A stretch of 64,000 bases of DNA from JAICMB01 sp963838885. Its GTDB lineage: Bacteria > Acidobacteriota > Terriglobia > Bryobacterales > Bryobacteraceae. Below, piece after piece: positions 9,097 to 17,657 of the stretch. The notes beneath the pieces were generated by a model. The model did not search any database. It was given only the letters and a program-made list of their open reading frames with translations, and was not told the DNA's origin. Each line of letters starts with the position of its first letter. Positions within the stretch are counted from its first letter, which is position 1. Where the stretch lies: assembly GCA_963838885.1 (NCBI GenBank), contig CAWITB010000067.1, positions 73,257-137,256 of the forward strand. The letters run 5' to 3'. Both the position numbers and the translations under genes were made by a program.

Positions 9097-9102
9097 ATTA
9101 TA
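9097..9102 (-). promoter_or_regulatory. Candidate -10 box for the cdaA operon
   Basis: On the minus strand a perfect TATAAT lies only 12 bases before the cdaA ATG at 9084. No good -35 box is seen. If used, the transcript would be almost leaderless, or would start translation at the ATG at 9075. Confidence 0.3.
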
Positions 9103-9187
9103 GCAGCGCGGAGCCCGCTCGCCGAGCTTTTTTGCCTCTCCTGGTGTTCAAACACTTACGGCGCGTGTTGGCTGCAACACATTAGGC

Positions 9188-9219
9188 TTGACACGCGTCT
9201 GAGAGCAGAGGAATATAAT
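9188..9219 (+). promoter_or_regulatory. Candidate promoter of the FecR-domain gene
   Basis: Perfect TTGACA (9188-9193) and TATAAT (9214-9219) hexamers precede the gene at 9238, but the 20-base spacing is longer than the optimal 17. The AAAGAGG ribosome site follows at 9223-9228. Confidence 0.4.
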
Positions 9220-9237
9220 CTTAAAGAGGTTTTTACC

Positions 9238-10380
9238 ATGCGTACGTTCAAGGCGGGTCTGGCAATCGGCGCTCTGGCCGCCATCCCGGGCTTCGCGCAA
9301 TCCGTAATCTCGGCCCATTCCGGCGTCATTCATTACACCGAAGGGAAGGTGCTGGTCAACGATCAGGCGGTCAATCTCAAGCCTTCCGAATTCCCCGAAT
9401 TGAAACAAGGCTCGGTGCTCAAGACCGAGGAAGGGCGCGCGGAAGTGCTGCTCACTCCCGGCGTTTTCCTTCGCGTCGGCGAAAACAGCTCCGTTCGCAT
9501 GGTTTCAAACCATCTTTCCGATACGCGCGTCCAGGTTCTCAGCGGCGAAGCGCTGGTCGAATGCGATGAATTGCTCAAAGATAACCAGGTGACAATGTTG
9601 TATAAGGACACCACGGTTGCTCTGACGAAACACGGTCTGTACCGCTTCGATGCCACTCCCGGCCGCCTCCGAGTTTACGACGGTGAGGCCGTAGTAACCG
9701 GCCCGGACGGCCAGTTAACGGCGAAGAAGGGCCACGAAGTGATGTTGAACGGCGCGCTGATGGCGTCGAAGTTCGATACCAAGAACGGCGACGAGTTGAT
9801 GCGTTGGGCCGCGCGCCGCTCCGGTTACATCTCAATGGCTAACGTCGCCTCGGCCCGCACAGCCGCGAACTCCGGTAGCGGCAGCGGTTTTTATGGCTCG
9901 GGCCTTGGTTATGGATCTGGATTGGGGTATGGCGGATTCGGGATGAGCCCTTATTCAAGCTGGGTATTCAATCCCTTCTTCGGAATGTATACGTTCATCC
10001 CGATGGATGGCGTCCTCTTCAGCCCCTTTGGCAATCCTTTCTGGAGCCCCTACGCGGCTTACATGTACGCCCCCTATTGGGGTGGTTACTATGGCGGCTA
10101 TCCTTACGCATACGCGCCCGGCGGCTCCGCGGCCAGCAGCTTCCATCCGGTGAGCCGCGGCGCGGCCACTTACAGCGCTTCGGGCAGAACTCGCTCCGCT
10201 CCGACCGGCCTCGTGGGACGTGGAGGATTCGCGAATAACAGCGCCTCCTCTTCGGGTGGCGGCCTTTCAGGCGGTCGTGGGGCCAGTATGAGCAGCAGCG
10301 GCGGCGGTGGCTTCTCCGCCGGCGGCGGTGGTATGTCCGCAGGCGGCGGCCGCGGCGGCATGGGCGGCGGGCACCGCTAA
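9238..10380 (+). CDS. Secreted FecR-domain protein with Gly/Tyr-rich tail
   Basis: The ATG at 9238 is preceded by AAAGAGG and starts a signal peptide (MRTFKAGLAIGALAAIPGFAQ). Residues about 25-200 form a FecR-like region (EGKVLVNDQAVNLKP..., LKTEEGRAEVLLTPGVFLRV, HGLYRFDATPGRLRVYDGEAVV). In other bacteria this fold binds signals periplasmically. Residues about 210-310 are rich in Gly, Tyr and Phe, and the last 80 are almost pure Gly/Ser. No sigma-factor gene lies beside it, so a classical FecIR role is not supported. A surface or matrix role is conceivable but unproven. The long upstream open frame is rejected. Confidence 0.8.
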   Translation: MRTFKAGLAIGALAAIPGFAQSVISAHSGVIHYTEGKVLVNDQAVNLKPSEFPELKQGSVLKTEEGRAEVLLTPGVFLRVGENSSVRMVSNHLSDTRVQVLSGEALVECDELLKDNQVTMLYKDTTVALTKHGLYRFDATPGRLRVYDGEAVVTGPDGQLTAKKGHEVMLNGALMASKFDTKNGDELMRWAARRSGYISMANVASARTAANSGSGSGFYGSGLGYGSGLGYGGFGMSPYSSWVFNPFFGMYTFIPMDGVLFSPFGNPFWSPYAAYMYAPYWGGYYGGYPYAYAPGGSAASSFHPVSRGAATYSASGRTRSAPTGLVGRGGFANNSASSSGGGLSGGRGASMSSSGGGGFSAGGGGMSAGGGRGGMGGGHR

Positions 10381-10407
10381 ACTCCCTTTCTCAATAATCG
10401 TTCGATT

Positions 10408-10437
10408 GGGCGCGTCCTTCCCGGGACGCGCCCTTTT
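10408..10437 (+). terminator. Rho-independent terminator
   Basis: A perfect 10-bp stem (GGGCGCGTCC/GGACGCGCCC) with a 6-base loop is followed by TTTT. It lies between two convergent genes and can serve the FecR gene. Confidence 0.8.
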
Positions 10438-10442
10438 CGTCT

Positions 10443-12602
10443 CTACTTCAAATTCTTCTCGAAGAACTCCGTCGTAATTTCCAACAGGTCCTTGCGGTAC
10501 GGTCCACCGACCCCGTGCGCCTTCTGCGGATATAAAACCATGGAAAACAGCTTGCCCGAGCCTTCCAGCGCCGTCGCCATCTGGAGCGTGTTCTGGAATA
10601 AGACGTTATCGTCCTCGATGTTGTGGATGATCAGAAGCGTGCCTTTTAATCTGTCGGCGTACGTGACTGCCGAGCTCACCTTATATCCATCTCGATTCTC
10701 GCTGGGCAGCCCCAGATACCGCTCCGTATAAATCGTGTCGTAGTTCTCCCATTTGGTCACCGGCGCCCCCGCGATTCCAACCTTAAATACGTCGGGCGCA
10801 TTCAAAAGCGAGTACAGGGTCATATAGCCGCCGTAGCTCCAGCCATAGATCCCGATCCGCGCCGGGTCCACAAATCCCAGCGCAATCAGATACTCCACGC
10901 CTTTGCGCTGATCTTCGAGCTCCACCTTCCCGAAGCGGCGATAAAGCACCGACTCGAAAGCGTGCCCCCGGCCGGTCGACCCGCGGTTGTCCAGCGCCCA
11001 AACGACGAAACCTTTCTGCGCCAGAGCCTGTTCCCAACTCAAACCCGTCCAGGCGTTCCGTATCGATTGCGCGCCGGGTCCACCGTAGACCATGACGATG
11101 GCCGGGTATTTCCGCCGGGGGTCGAAATGCGCGGGCTTGACCAGGCGGCCATATAACGTGGTCCCATCCGTTGTCTTGACTGTGACGATCTCGGATGGCA
11201 GGATTTCGTATTCGTCCAAGGGCTTCCGGTCGGCTTCGCGGTACACGGCCCATTCCGCGCCGTTGTTGGCGTGGATGGTCCGGCGCGGCGGATCCGTGAG
11301 GCTCGAAAACGTGTCCATGTAGTATTCCGCCCTCTCCGGCATCGAGATGGAATGGGTCCCGGCGCCCTGGGTCAACTTGGTGCGGTGGTTCCCGTCCAAA
11401 CCAATTGAATAAAGCTGCCGTTCGAGTGGACTGGGCTCGGTCGAAACATAGTAAACCAATTTGCGGCTTTCATCGACGCCAGCCAGTTCCGTGACCTCCC
11501 AATTGCCCTCGGTAATGCGGCCCAGTTGCTTTCCGTCAAGGGAATACAAATAGAGGTGACGGAAACCGTCCCGCTCGCTCGACCAGATGAACCGTGGAGG
11601 CGATCCGTGCAGGAATCGGAACTGATCGGAGACGTTGATCCAATAGCGGTCCGTTTCATGGATCAGGGTACGCACGGAGCCGTCCGCCGCCTGCGCCAAC
11701 AGCAGGTCCAGCTCGTTCTGGACGCGATTCAAGCGCTCCACCGCAAGCTGTTTGGAATCGGGCGTCCAGTAAACGCGCGCGAGCAGACGATCTTTCGTGT
11801 CCCCGACATCCATCCAATGCGTCTCGCCGCCGCCGGCTGGAATCACTCCCAGCCGCACCTCGGCGTTGGGCGTTCCGGCCTGGGGGTAACGCTCCGGCTC
11901 GTATTGCGCGCGGAGACCGCGTAAATCCACCTGCGGATAGATGAATTCCCGCGACACATCGAACCGCAGATAGGCGATATTTTTTGAATTGGGCGACCAC
12001 CAGAATGCCGTTCCCAGATCGAGCTCTTCCGGATAGACCCAGTCGAGCTCGCCGTTGAGCAGCGTGTCCGAGCCGTCATGGGTCAAGCGCGTAACCGCCT
12101 TCGACGCGATCTCGAGCGTATAGAGGTCGTGTTCCCGGCGGAACGCCACGCGCTTGCCGTCGGGGGACAACTTCGGGTCGCGCTCCGCTTCGGCGGTCTT
12201 GGTCAACTGCTCCCATTTTCCGGAATCGATATGGAACAGGAACAGATCGCCCTTGGTCTCGATCAGAAGATCGCGGCCATCGCCCGACCATTGCACGGAT
12301 TCTTCCGCTACCCGCCGGTTCTTCCAATCGAACAGCCGCGGCTCCGGCGGAGCGCTGGCTTCGGCCCCCAGCGTCTGGAGCAGAATGAGATTCTTCGGCG
12401 ATTTGGAAGGAACGTCGTAGAGCATCACCCTCCCGTTCTGCGTGACGGCGAAGCGCTTGCCATCGGGAGCCCAGACCGGAGAACCGCCCAGCTCGCCGCG
12501 CCCGCCCGCGGAGCGCTCGGTCAACGATTCGATCGTAATGGGCTTTTTCTGAGCCTGGGCGAACGCGGCGCACACGAGGAGCGGGAAAAGAATCCGGTAC
12601 AT
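10443..12602 (-). CDS. Secreted S9 prolyl peptidase, dipeptidyl-peptidase IV-like
   Basis: This enzyme would cleave dipeptides or oligopeptides after proline-type residues. I start it at the ATG at 12602 because it opens a clear signal peptide (MYRILFPLLVCAAFAQA); the longer frame adds only unrelated residues. Residues about 60-430 are the DPP-IV-type beta-propeller, with WAPDGKRFA- and SPDGKRVAF-like blades. The C-terminal alpha/beta hydrolase has the nucleophile in GWSYGGYMT (about 588), a downstream Asp region (IHNIEDDNVLF) and the His in KAHGVGGPYR. At 719 residues it has family length. It is monocistronic. It probably works in the periplasm or outside the cell. Confidence 0.92.
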   Translation of the reverse strand: MYRILFPLLVCAAFAQAQKKPITIESLTERSAGGRGELGGSPVWAPDGKRFAVTQNGRVMLYDVPSKSPKNLILLQTLGAEASAPPEPRLFDWKNRRVAEESVQWSGDGRDLLIETKGDLFLFHIDSGKWEQLTKTAEAERDPKLSPDGKRVAFRREHDLYTLEIASKAVTRLTHDGSDTLLNGELDWVYPEELDLGTAFWWSPNSKNIAYLRFDVSREFIYPQVDLRGLRAQYEPERYPQAGTPNAEVRLGVIPAGGGETHWMDVGDTKDRLLARVYWTPDSKQLAVERLNRVQNELDLLLAQAADGSVRTLIHETDRYWINVSDQFRFLHGSPPRFIWSSERDGFRHLYLYSLDGKQLGRITEGNWEVTELAGVDESRKLVYYVSTEPSPLERQLYSIGLDGNHRTKLTQGAGTHSISMPERAEYYMDTFSSLTDPPRRTIHANNGAEWAVYREADRKPLDEYEILPSEIVTVKTTDGTTLYGRLVKPAHFDPRRKYPAIVMVYGGPGAQSIRNAWTGLSWEQALAQKGFVVWALDNRGSTGRGHAFESVLYRRFGKVELEDQRKGVEYLIALGFVDPARIGIYGWSYGGYMTLYSLLNAPDVFKVGIAGAPVTKWENYDTIYTERYLGLPSENRDGYKVSSAVTYADRLKGTLLIIHNIEDDNVLFQNTLQMATALEGSGKLFSMVLYPQKAHGVGGPYRKDLLEITTEFFEKNLK

Positions 12603-12874
12603 GCTTTCGATTCTCGCGCATTTTCCGCGCAAAACTTTAAAAGCGCTGGCTGGTATCGCGCGCTTATGCGGGAGAGCGCCGCCGCATAATCCAATCGAGT
12701 CTCGCGATAGCCTATCCACTCGAATGGATACGGCCATCGCGATGTAGACGTCCGGCCGCCATAAGATACGTTGCGCCGCGCGTGAAACCGCGTTATCTCA
12801 TGGCCGGTCTCCACGCGAAAACATGGATCGGAAGATCGAGATGCAAACAGGCTGCAATGGCTCACGCCCAGATC

Positions 12875-13185
12875 CTGGATATTACTTTCGCCGCTTTCGC
12901 CGGCGCAACCGCGGCCAGCCGCCGTATCGAAGCGCCTGAACGTACTGGAGCGCGCGGGCCTGATTTCACGTGGCCGCGACGCGCAGAGCCCGCGAAATCA
13001 TGCTGACGCGAGTTTCGACGCGCCGCACCGCCCGGTGTTCGACGCGTTCAGCATCCCGGGTTGCCGCAGCGCTGGTTCAGACCGCGCCGCCGATGGATGG
13101 CGACCTGCGAAATCGATTTCAGAGTGGGCCGCGGCTTTCGCTTTGTGCTGAATGGCCGGCAAAAGCATGGAGATGCGGGAGGAGA
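12875..13185 (+). pseudogene. Decayed ArsR-type regulator plus AHSA1/SRPBCC domain
   Basis: The stretch between the peptidase and the glycan operon holds no intact gene but encodes recognisable relics. From 12875 it reads LDITFAAFA, then after a deletion LNVLERAGLISRGRDAQS, the recognition-helix end of small ArsR regulators. From 13009 it reads SFDAPHRPVFDAFSIP, and after a frameshift LPQRWFRPRRRWMATCEIDF and VGRGFRFVLNG, the start of an AHSA1 domain. ArsR regulators are commonly followed by an AHSA1 protein, so this is a remnant of such a pair. Nothing else is seen in 12738-12870. Confidence 0.7.
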
Positions 13186-13205
13186 GCCAAGCGATCCGAA
13201 CTGCT

Positions 13206-14351
13206 TCAACGCCGCGACGAGGTGGCAACTGCTCCGTCAAATCGGCTTGTTACGTTCGACAGATTCAGACGAGCAGGCCGCGATTTCGGGGTGTTCACGA
13301 CTTCCAGGATGTAGGATTCCAGCTCGGCGGCGCGATGCGCGGCAGTGTGGTGGGACATTACGCGCTTCCGCGCGGCATCGCCGATCCGCGAGCGTTCCGT
13401 TTCGGTTAGTTCGCGCATGGCGCGCAAGGATTCAGCCGCATTTCGCGCAACCAGAATTTCGGTCCCGATTTTCAAGACCGAATCCAGACCCTCCCAGTAA
13501 TCGCTGATGATGGGCGTTCCGCACGCGGCCGCCTCGAACAGGCGAACGCTTGGAGAGTACCCCGCGCGCACCATGTCGGCTCGCGTGATGTTCAACGCGA
13601 ACCGTTGGGAATTGTAGAATTTGCGGTGCTCCGACGGAGGCAGGTGATCGATGCGCTTCACATTGGCAGGCCAACGGAGCCCGGCGGGATACATGGGACC
13701 CGCCACCACAAATGAACCCTGTCGCCAGCGCCGCGCCGGTTCCAGCAGCAGCGCATTCAATGCCGGCTGGCGGTCCGTGCCGTAGGTCCCCAGATATCCC
13801 ATGGTCCACTTCTTGCGGCGCTCTTCAGGATAGTATGTCTCCGGATCAACCGAGCAGTACAGCACGCGCGCGGCCGGCGAGCCGTATGTGCGCTCAATGC
13901 GGGCGAGCGTCGGTCCGCCGGTGAAAGAAAGATACAGCCGATACCGCGGAATGAGATCCGGCGACAGATACTCCTCGTCTCCGCGATCAAGCTTCGCCAA
14001 CGTGACCGGCGTATCGATGTCGTAAAATGCCGTGAGCCCCTTGGCCGTCGAGGTCACCCATTTCCCGACCGCGACTCCCTCCGGGACGTAAGATCCTACA
14101 ATGACCGCATCGGCTTCGCGGATATCGCGCGTAAAGCGGTCCTGCAGCTCATCGACGCTGCCGTACAACTCCGCGCGGCAGAACGGCGGGTCGGGAAGGT
14201 CGCGGTTGTCGGCATACCAATACGTGTCCCGTTCGAGGAACAGGATCTCATGTCCGCGCCGCGCCAACTCCCGCAACAAAGCCCGATAAGTTGTGGCGTG
14301 GCCGTTTCCCCACGATGATGTAATCGAGAGCCCGCAAACGACGAGCTTCAT
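13206..14351 (-). CDS. CgeB-family glycosyltransferase (1)
   Basis: This 381-residue protein opens MKLVVCGLSITSSWGNGHATTY, a CgeB/GT-B-type N-terminus, with a C-terminal glycosyltransferase domain (SVRLFEAAACGTPIISDYWEGLDSVL, about 285-310). Members transfer sugars, usually from nucleotide donors; the acceptor here is unknown. The ATG at 14351 overlaps the preceding stop by four bases. It is the last gene of the leftward operon. Its final 20 residues run through the decayed AHSA1 region and may not be original. It is paralogous to the next two genes. Confidence 0.8.
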   Translation of the reverse strand: MKLVVCGLSITSSWGNGHATTYRALLRELARRGHEILFLERDTYWYADNRDLPDPPFCRAELYGSVDELQDRFTRDIREADAVIVGSYVPEGVAVGKWVTSTAKGLTAFYDIDTPVTLAKLDRGDEEYLSPDLIPRYRLYLSFTGGPTLARIERTYGSPAARVLYCSVDPETYYPEERRKKWTMGYLGTYGTDRQPALNALLLEPARRWRQGSFVVAGPMYPAGLRWPANVKRIDHLPPSEHRKFYNSQRFALNITRADMVRAGYSPSVRLFEAAACGTPIISDYWEGLDSVLKIGTEILVARNAAESLRAMRELTETERSRIGDAARKRVMSHHTAAHRAAELESYILEVVNTPKSRPARLNLSNVTSRFDGAVATSSRR

Positions 14352-15436
14352 GCGATCGCCTCCGCGGGAGTGTAGCCGGCCAGAATTCGGTCCACTAACC
14401 GGGCGCGGTGCTCGTAGGTATGCTGGGCTAAAATCCGCTTGCGTGCGGCAGCTCCGATTTCCTGGGCGCGCTGCTCGCTCAACGAAGCGAGTGTCGCGGC
14501 AACCTCCCCGCCGTCGCGGCACACCAGGGTTTCCTTCCCGGGTTCCAGGAACAGCTCGATTCCGTCCCAGGCATCGGTGATGAGACATGCGCCGGCCCCC
14601 GCCGCTTCGAAAACTCGCGTAGCCGGCGAGAAACCATAGCGCGCCATGCTCTCGCGGCTGATGTTCAGGACCGCTCGCGGAGTGCAGTTGAAGGCATTGT
14701 GGTCCGCCGTGTATAAATGCCCGGCGTACTTGACGTTCGGCGGCATCGGCTTGTCCTGCCAGCCATTACCCGCCAGCACAAAGCGGCAAGACGGCGCGAG
14801 TTGCGCTGCGCCCAAAAAGAACTCCTCCACACGCGCCTCGCGGTCCGGCAGCCGGTTGCCCACAAAGCCCAAGTCGGCTTCGAAGCGCGCGTCCGGCGCG
14901 GCTGGAAAATGCGTTGACGGATCGAGCGCGTTATAAACTGGCACGCACTCGCGCGCGCCCTGCGCTTTGTAAGCCCGCACCACGGGTTCGCCGCCGCCGT
15001 AGGTAAAGATCAGATCGTATCGCGGGATCAAGCGCCGGAAAGGATCGGCCGCGTTATTTTGCACACGGTCGAGCGTCGCTGGAGCGTCCACATCCCAAAA
15101 CGCCACAAGAGCGTCCGGCCTTTTTACTTCGAGCACCGCCTTTTCGAGCAGCTCATCGAACACGCCCACGCCGCTCGCTTTGACAATAAGGTCCGCCTCG
15201 CGTGCATCTTCGAGGCGGCGCCGAACATCCTCGCTACCCTCGGCCGAATAAACGACCACGCGCGCCCATTCGGGATCGTCGATGTCGCGATGCTGCTGCC
15301 GTCCGTAGGCGTCCGGCTCGTAAAATGTGATCTCGTGGCCCACGGCGTTCAGCGCTCGCAGAATCCCGCGATAATACGTTGCGGCCCCGTTCCAATACGC
15401 GGAAACGAGGCTGGAGCCGAAAAAAGCGATCTTCAT
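14348..15436 (-). CDS. CgeB-family glycosyltransferase (2)
   Basis: This 362-residue paralogue of its neighbours starts MKIAFFGSSLVSAYWNGAATYYRG. The acceptor-side domain has the DVDAPATLDRV region. The donor-side domain ends in the conserved RVFEAAGAGACLITDAWDGIELFLEPGKE block (about 290-318) and a helical tail with the HTYEHRA motif. There are no membrane segments, so it probably acts at the cytoplasmic face. Start and stop codons overlap the adjacent genes by four bases (ATGA) on both sides, indicating translational coupling. Confidence 0.82.
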   Translation of the reverse strand: MKIAFFGSSLVSAYWNGAATYYRGILRALNAVGHEITFYEPDAYGRQQHRDIDDPEWARVVVYSAEGSEDVRRRLEDAREADLIVKASGVGVFDELLEKAVLEVKRPDALVAFWDVDAPATLDRVQNNAADPFRRLIPRYDLIFTYGGGEPVVRAYKAQGARECVPVYNALDPSTHFPAAPDARFEADLGFVGNRLPDREARVEEFFLGAAQLAPSCRFVLAGNGWQDKPMPPNVKYAGHLYTADHNAFNCTPRAVLNISRESMARYGFSPATRVFEAAGAGACLITDAWDGIELFLEPGKETLVCRDGGEVAATLASLSEQRAQEIGAAARKRILAQHTYEHRARLVDRILAGYTPAEAIA

Positions 15437-16551
15437 GCGTTTGCCAGGGCGGCCCCGCGGCGATCGCCAAGCTCTTCGCGAATTGAAAACAACTGGTCCA
15501 CGCGATGCGCACAGGTATGCCGCGCCAGCACGGTCGCCCGGCCGTGCGCGGCCAGCTCATTGGCGAGGCCGGAATTAGACAACACCGACGTCAAATGCTC
15601 GCGCATTTCTTGCCCGTTGCGCGCCACAAGAAAATCCTTTCCTGGATTAAACAGCCGCTCGGAATCCGTCCATGGAGCCGAGATCAACGGTATTCCGCAC
15701 GCCAATGCCTCGAACGGCCGGATAGTCGGGATGCCGGGCAGCGCCGTCGCATAAGGCCGCCGCGGAATATGCACCGTGGCTCGAAAGCGCCCAAACACCG
15801 CCGGAACTTCATAATTTGGCAGCCAGCCGCCATACTCGATTCCGGCCTTTTGCAAGGCGGCAATCGCGCTCTTGGGATAGCGCACGCCGTAGACGCGCGC
15901 CTTCAGGCCCAATTCGCGAACCGGCTCGATGAGAAACTCGAACAGCGCGGCAGTGCGCTCCTCGTCGCCCCAGTTGCCGATCCAGACGACGTCGCCCTCC
16001 TTATTTTCGGCCGGCTCGTGGCGAAAAACTCGCGTGTCGGCCGCTTCGTGCCACGTCCACACGCGACGCGCCCATCGCCGGTCGAGATAAATCCGGCGCA
16101 GCACCGCCCCATAGGCGAGCACGCCGTCGTAATTCGACAGGTCGTACTTCGCCATGCTGTCGGGATCCGTGATGGAGCGATGGTGCGTGTCGTGGAAAAA
16201 CAGATCGTAGTCGCCCCTGCGCCGGCGGTGTTCGCCGATTGCGCGGACCAGCTCGTGATCGTTCCATTCGTGAACAATTACGAGTTCCGCGCCATCGAGC
16301 GCGCGATCGAGATCGAGCGCCGCGAGATCGTAACGCGTACTGCGCAGCGCGGGAAAGCGCTCCTCGAAGGCCTTTACCGCGCTAATGCCGTGCTCCGCCA
16401 CGAGGTTTTCATAGCTCCAGCCGTTCTCCGGCTCGAATACTTCGAGATCGTGCCCGCGCGCCTGCAACTCGGCGACGATCCCGCGAAGAAAATGGGCATT
16501 GCCGTGGTTCCAGTCCGATACCAGTGAGTGGTAGAAGAGCTTTACGCGCAC
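15433..16551 (-). CDS. CgeB-family glycosyltransferase (3)
   Basis: This 372-residue protein opens MRVKLFYHSLVSDWNHGNAHFLRG and carries the C-terminal block RPFEALACGIPLISAPWTDSERLFNPGKDFLVARNG. The HTCAHRVDQL tail matches the paralogue upstream. It starts with GTG at 16551, ten bases before the stop of the GT4 gene, and its end overlaps the next start by four bases. Three related transferases in a row suggest stepwise addition of sugars to one glycan; that is inference. Confidence 0.82.
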   Translation of the reverse strand: MRVKLFYHSLVSDWNHGNAHFLRGIVAELQARGHDLEVFEPENGWSYENLVAEHGISAVKAFEERFPALRSTRYDLAALDLDRALDGAELVIVHEWNDHELVRAIGEHRRRRGDYDLFFHDTHHRSITDPDSMAKYDLSNYDGVLAYGAVLRRIYLDRRWARRVWTWHEAADTRVFRHEPAENKEGDVVWIGNWGDEERTAALFEFLIEPVRELGLKARVYGVRYPKSAIAALQKAGIEYGGWLPNYEVPAVFGRFRATVHIPRRPYATALPGIPTIRPFEALACGIPLISAPWTDSERLFNPGKDFLVARNGQEMREHLTSVLSNSGLANELAAHGRATVLARHTCAHRVDQLFSIREELGDRRGAALANA

Positions 16552-17657
16552 GTCTTCACCTCCCGCGATGCTAGTGCCGCGCGGTACATGTCGAGGTAGC
16601 CGGAGGCCATGCGCGTGGGCGTGAACCGCAGACCGCGCTGCCGAGCTTTCGTCGAAAGGTCCCAGCGCGCGTCATCGTCGGCGATCAGCATATTGATCGC
16701 TCGCGTCAATGCATTGTCGTCGTCGGGGGAGACAAAGACCGCCGCGCCGTCCCAGTTTTCGCGCAGGCTGGGGATATCTCCCAGCACCAAGGCGCAACCC
16801 GATAACGCCGCTTCGAGGATCGACAAACCGAACGGCTCATACCTGGCCGGAAGAGCGTAAATCGCAGTTTTCGCGTACCACTCCCGCACGCTGGCGCACG
16901 AGAGCCTTCCGAGCGTGCGCGCCCCGCCGGGCACGTAGCCGGAGCCATTGGGATGCGTCGAATCGCCGGCGATGAAAACCGGCCACTCGATCGCGGCGGC
17001 GATGCGGTCGAGAGCGGCTATGTTCTTGGCTTCGTCCCACATCCGCCCCGCCGAGAATACGATCGGCTCCTTCGGTCGCGGCGCAAACTCGCGCGGATCG
17101 CACGCATTCGGAATTACGACGGCGCGGCGCAATGGAGCATAGCGGCGGCGAAGCTCCGATAACATCGCGCGCGATGGCGCGGCGACGCAATCGGCCGCGG
17201 CCAGCCCACGTCGAACTTCGTCGCGGTAGCGCTCCCAATTGTCCGGAGCCGGTTCGCCCTTCACGGCGCTCCACCACGAAAGTACGCAGGAGTGCCCCAC
17301 GGCAATGACGGGCCCCCGCCACTCGCGCGACCCGTGGACATAGCCGTTTAGATGAACGATATCGGGCGCCAAATGGCCTTCGAGATCGAGCAGCCAGTCG
17401 CCCGCGCGGCGGACATCCTCCCACGGCTCGTCCATCCATTCAAGCCGGAACGAGCTTTCGAATACCGTCAGATTTTCAAGCGCTCGCGCCTGCTTCCATT
17501 GATCGGGCGCCAGAGGGGCACCCATGGTGGCCAGGTAGACGGAAATGCCGTGACGCTCAAGCGCCTTTGCGAGCGTCAGCGAGTATGTCCAGACGCCGCC
17601 CACCGTATCGGCTGTCATCAAAACGGAGCGGACGGGATGTTCTTGCTCAGCTCCCAT
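16542..17657 (-). CDS. GT4-family glycosyltransferase
   Basis: This 371-residue GT-B enzyme has the N-terminal Gly-rich loop TADTVGGVWTYSL (about 15-27) and the donor-binding E-x7-E region EPFGLSILEAALSGCALVLGD (about 278-298), typical of retaining GT4 enzymes. VIPNACDPREFAP marks the interdomain linker. It is predicted to be cytoplasmic. It overlaps the radical SAM gene by 11 bases and the next transferase by 10. The substrate cannot be read from the sequence. Confidence 0.85.
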   Translation of the reverse strand: MGAEQEHPVRSVLMTADTVGGVWTYSLTLAKALERHGISVYLATMGAPLAPDQWKQARALENLTVFESSFRLEWMDEPWEDVRRAGDWLLDLEGHLAPDIVHLNGYVHGSREWRGPVIAVGHSCVLSWWSAVKGEPAPDNWERYRDEVRRGLAAADCVAAPSRAMLSELRRRYAPLRRAVVIPNACDPREFAPRPKEPIVFSAGRMWDEAKNIAALDRIAAAIEWPVFIAGDSTHPNGSGYVPGGARTLGRLSCASVREWYAKTAIYALPARYEPFGLSILEAALSGCALVLGDIPSLRENWDGAAVFVSPDDDNALTRAINMLIADDDARWDLSTKARQRGLRFTPTRMASGYLDMYRAALASREVKTCA

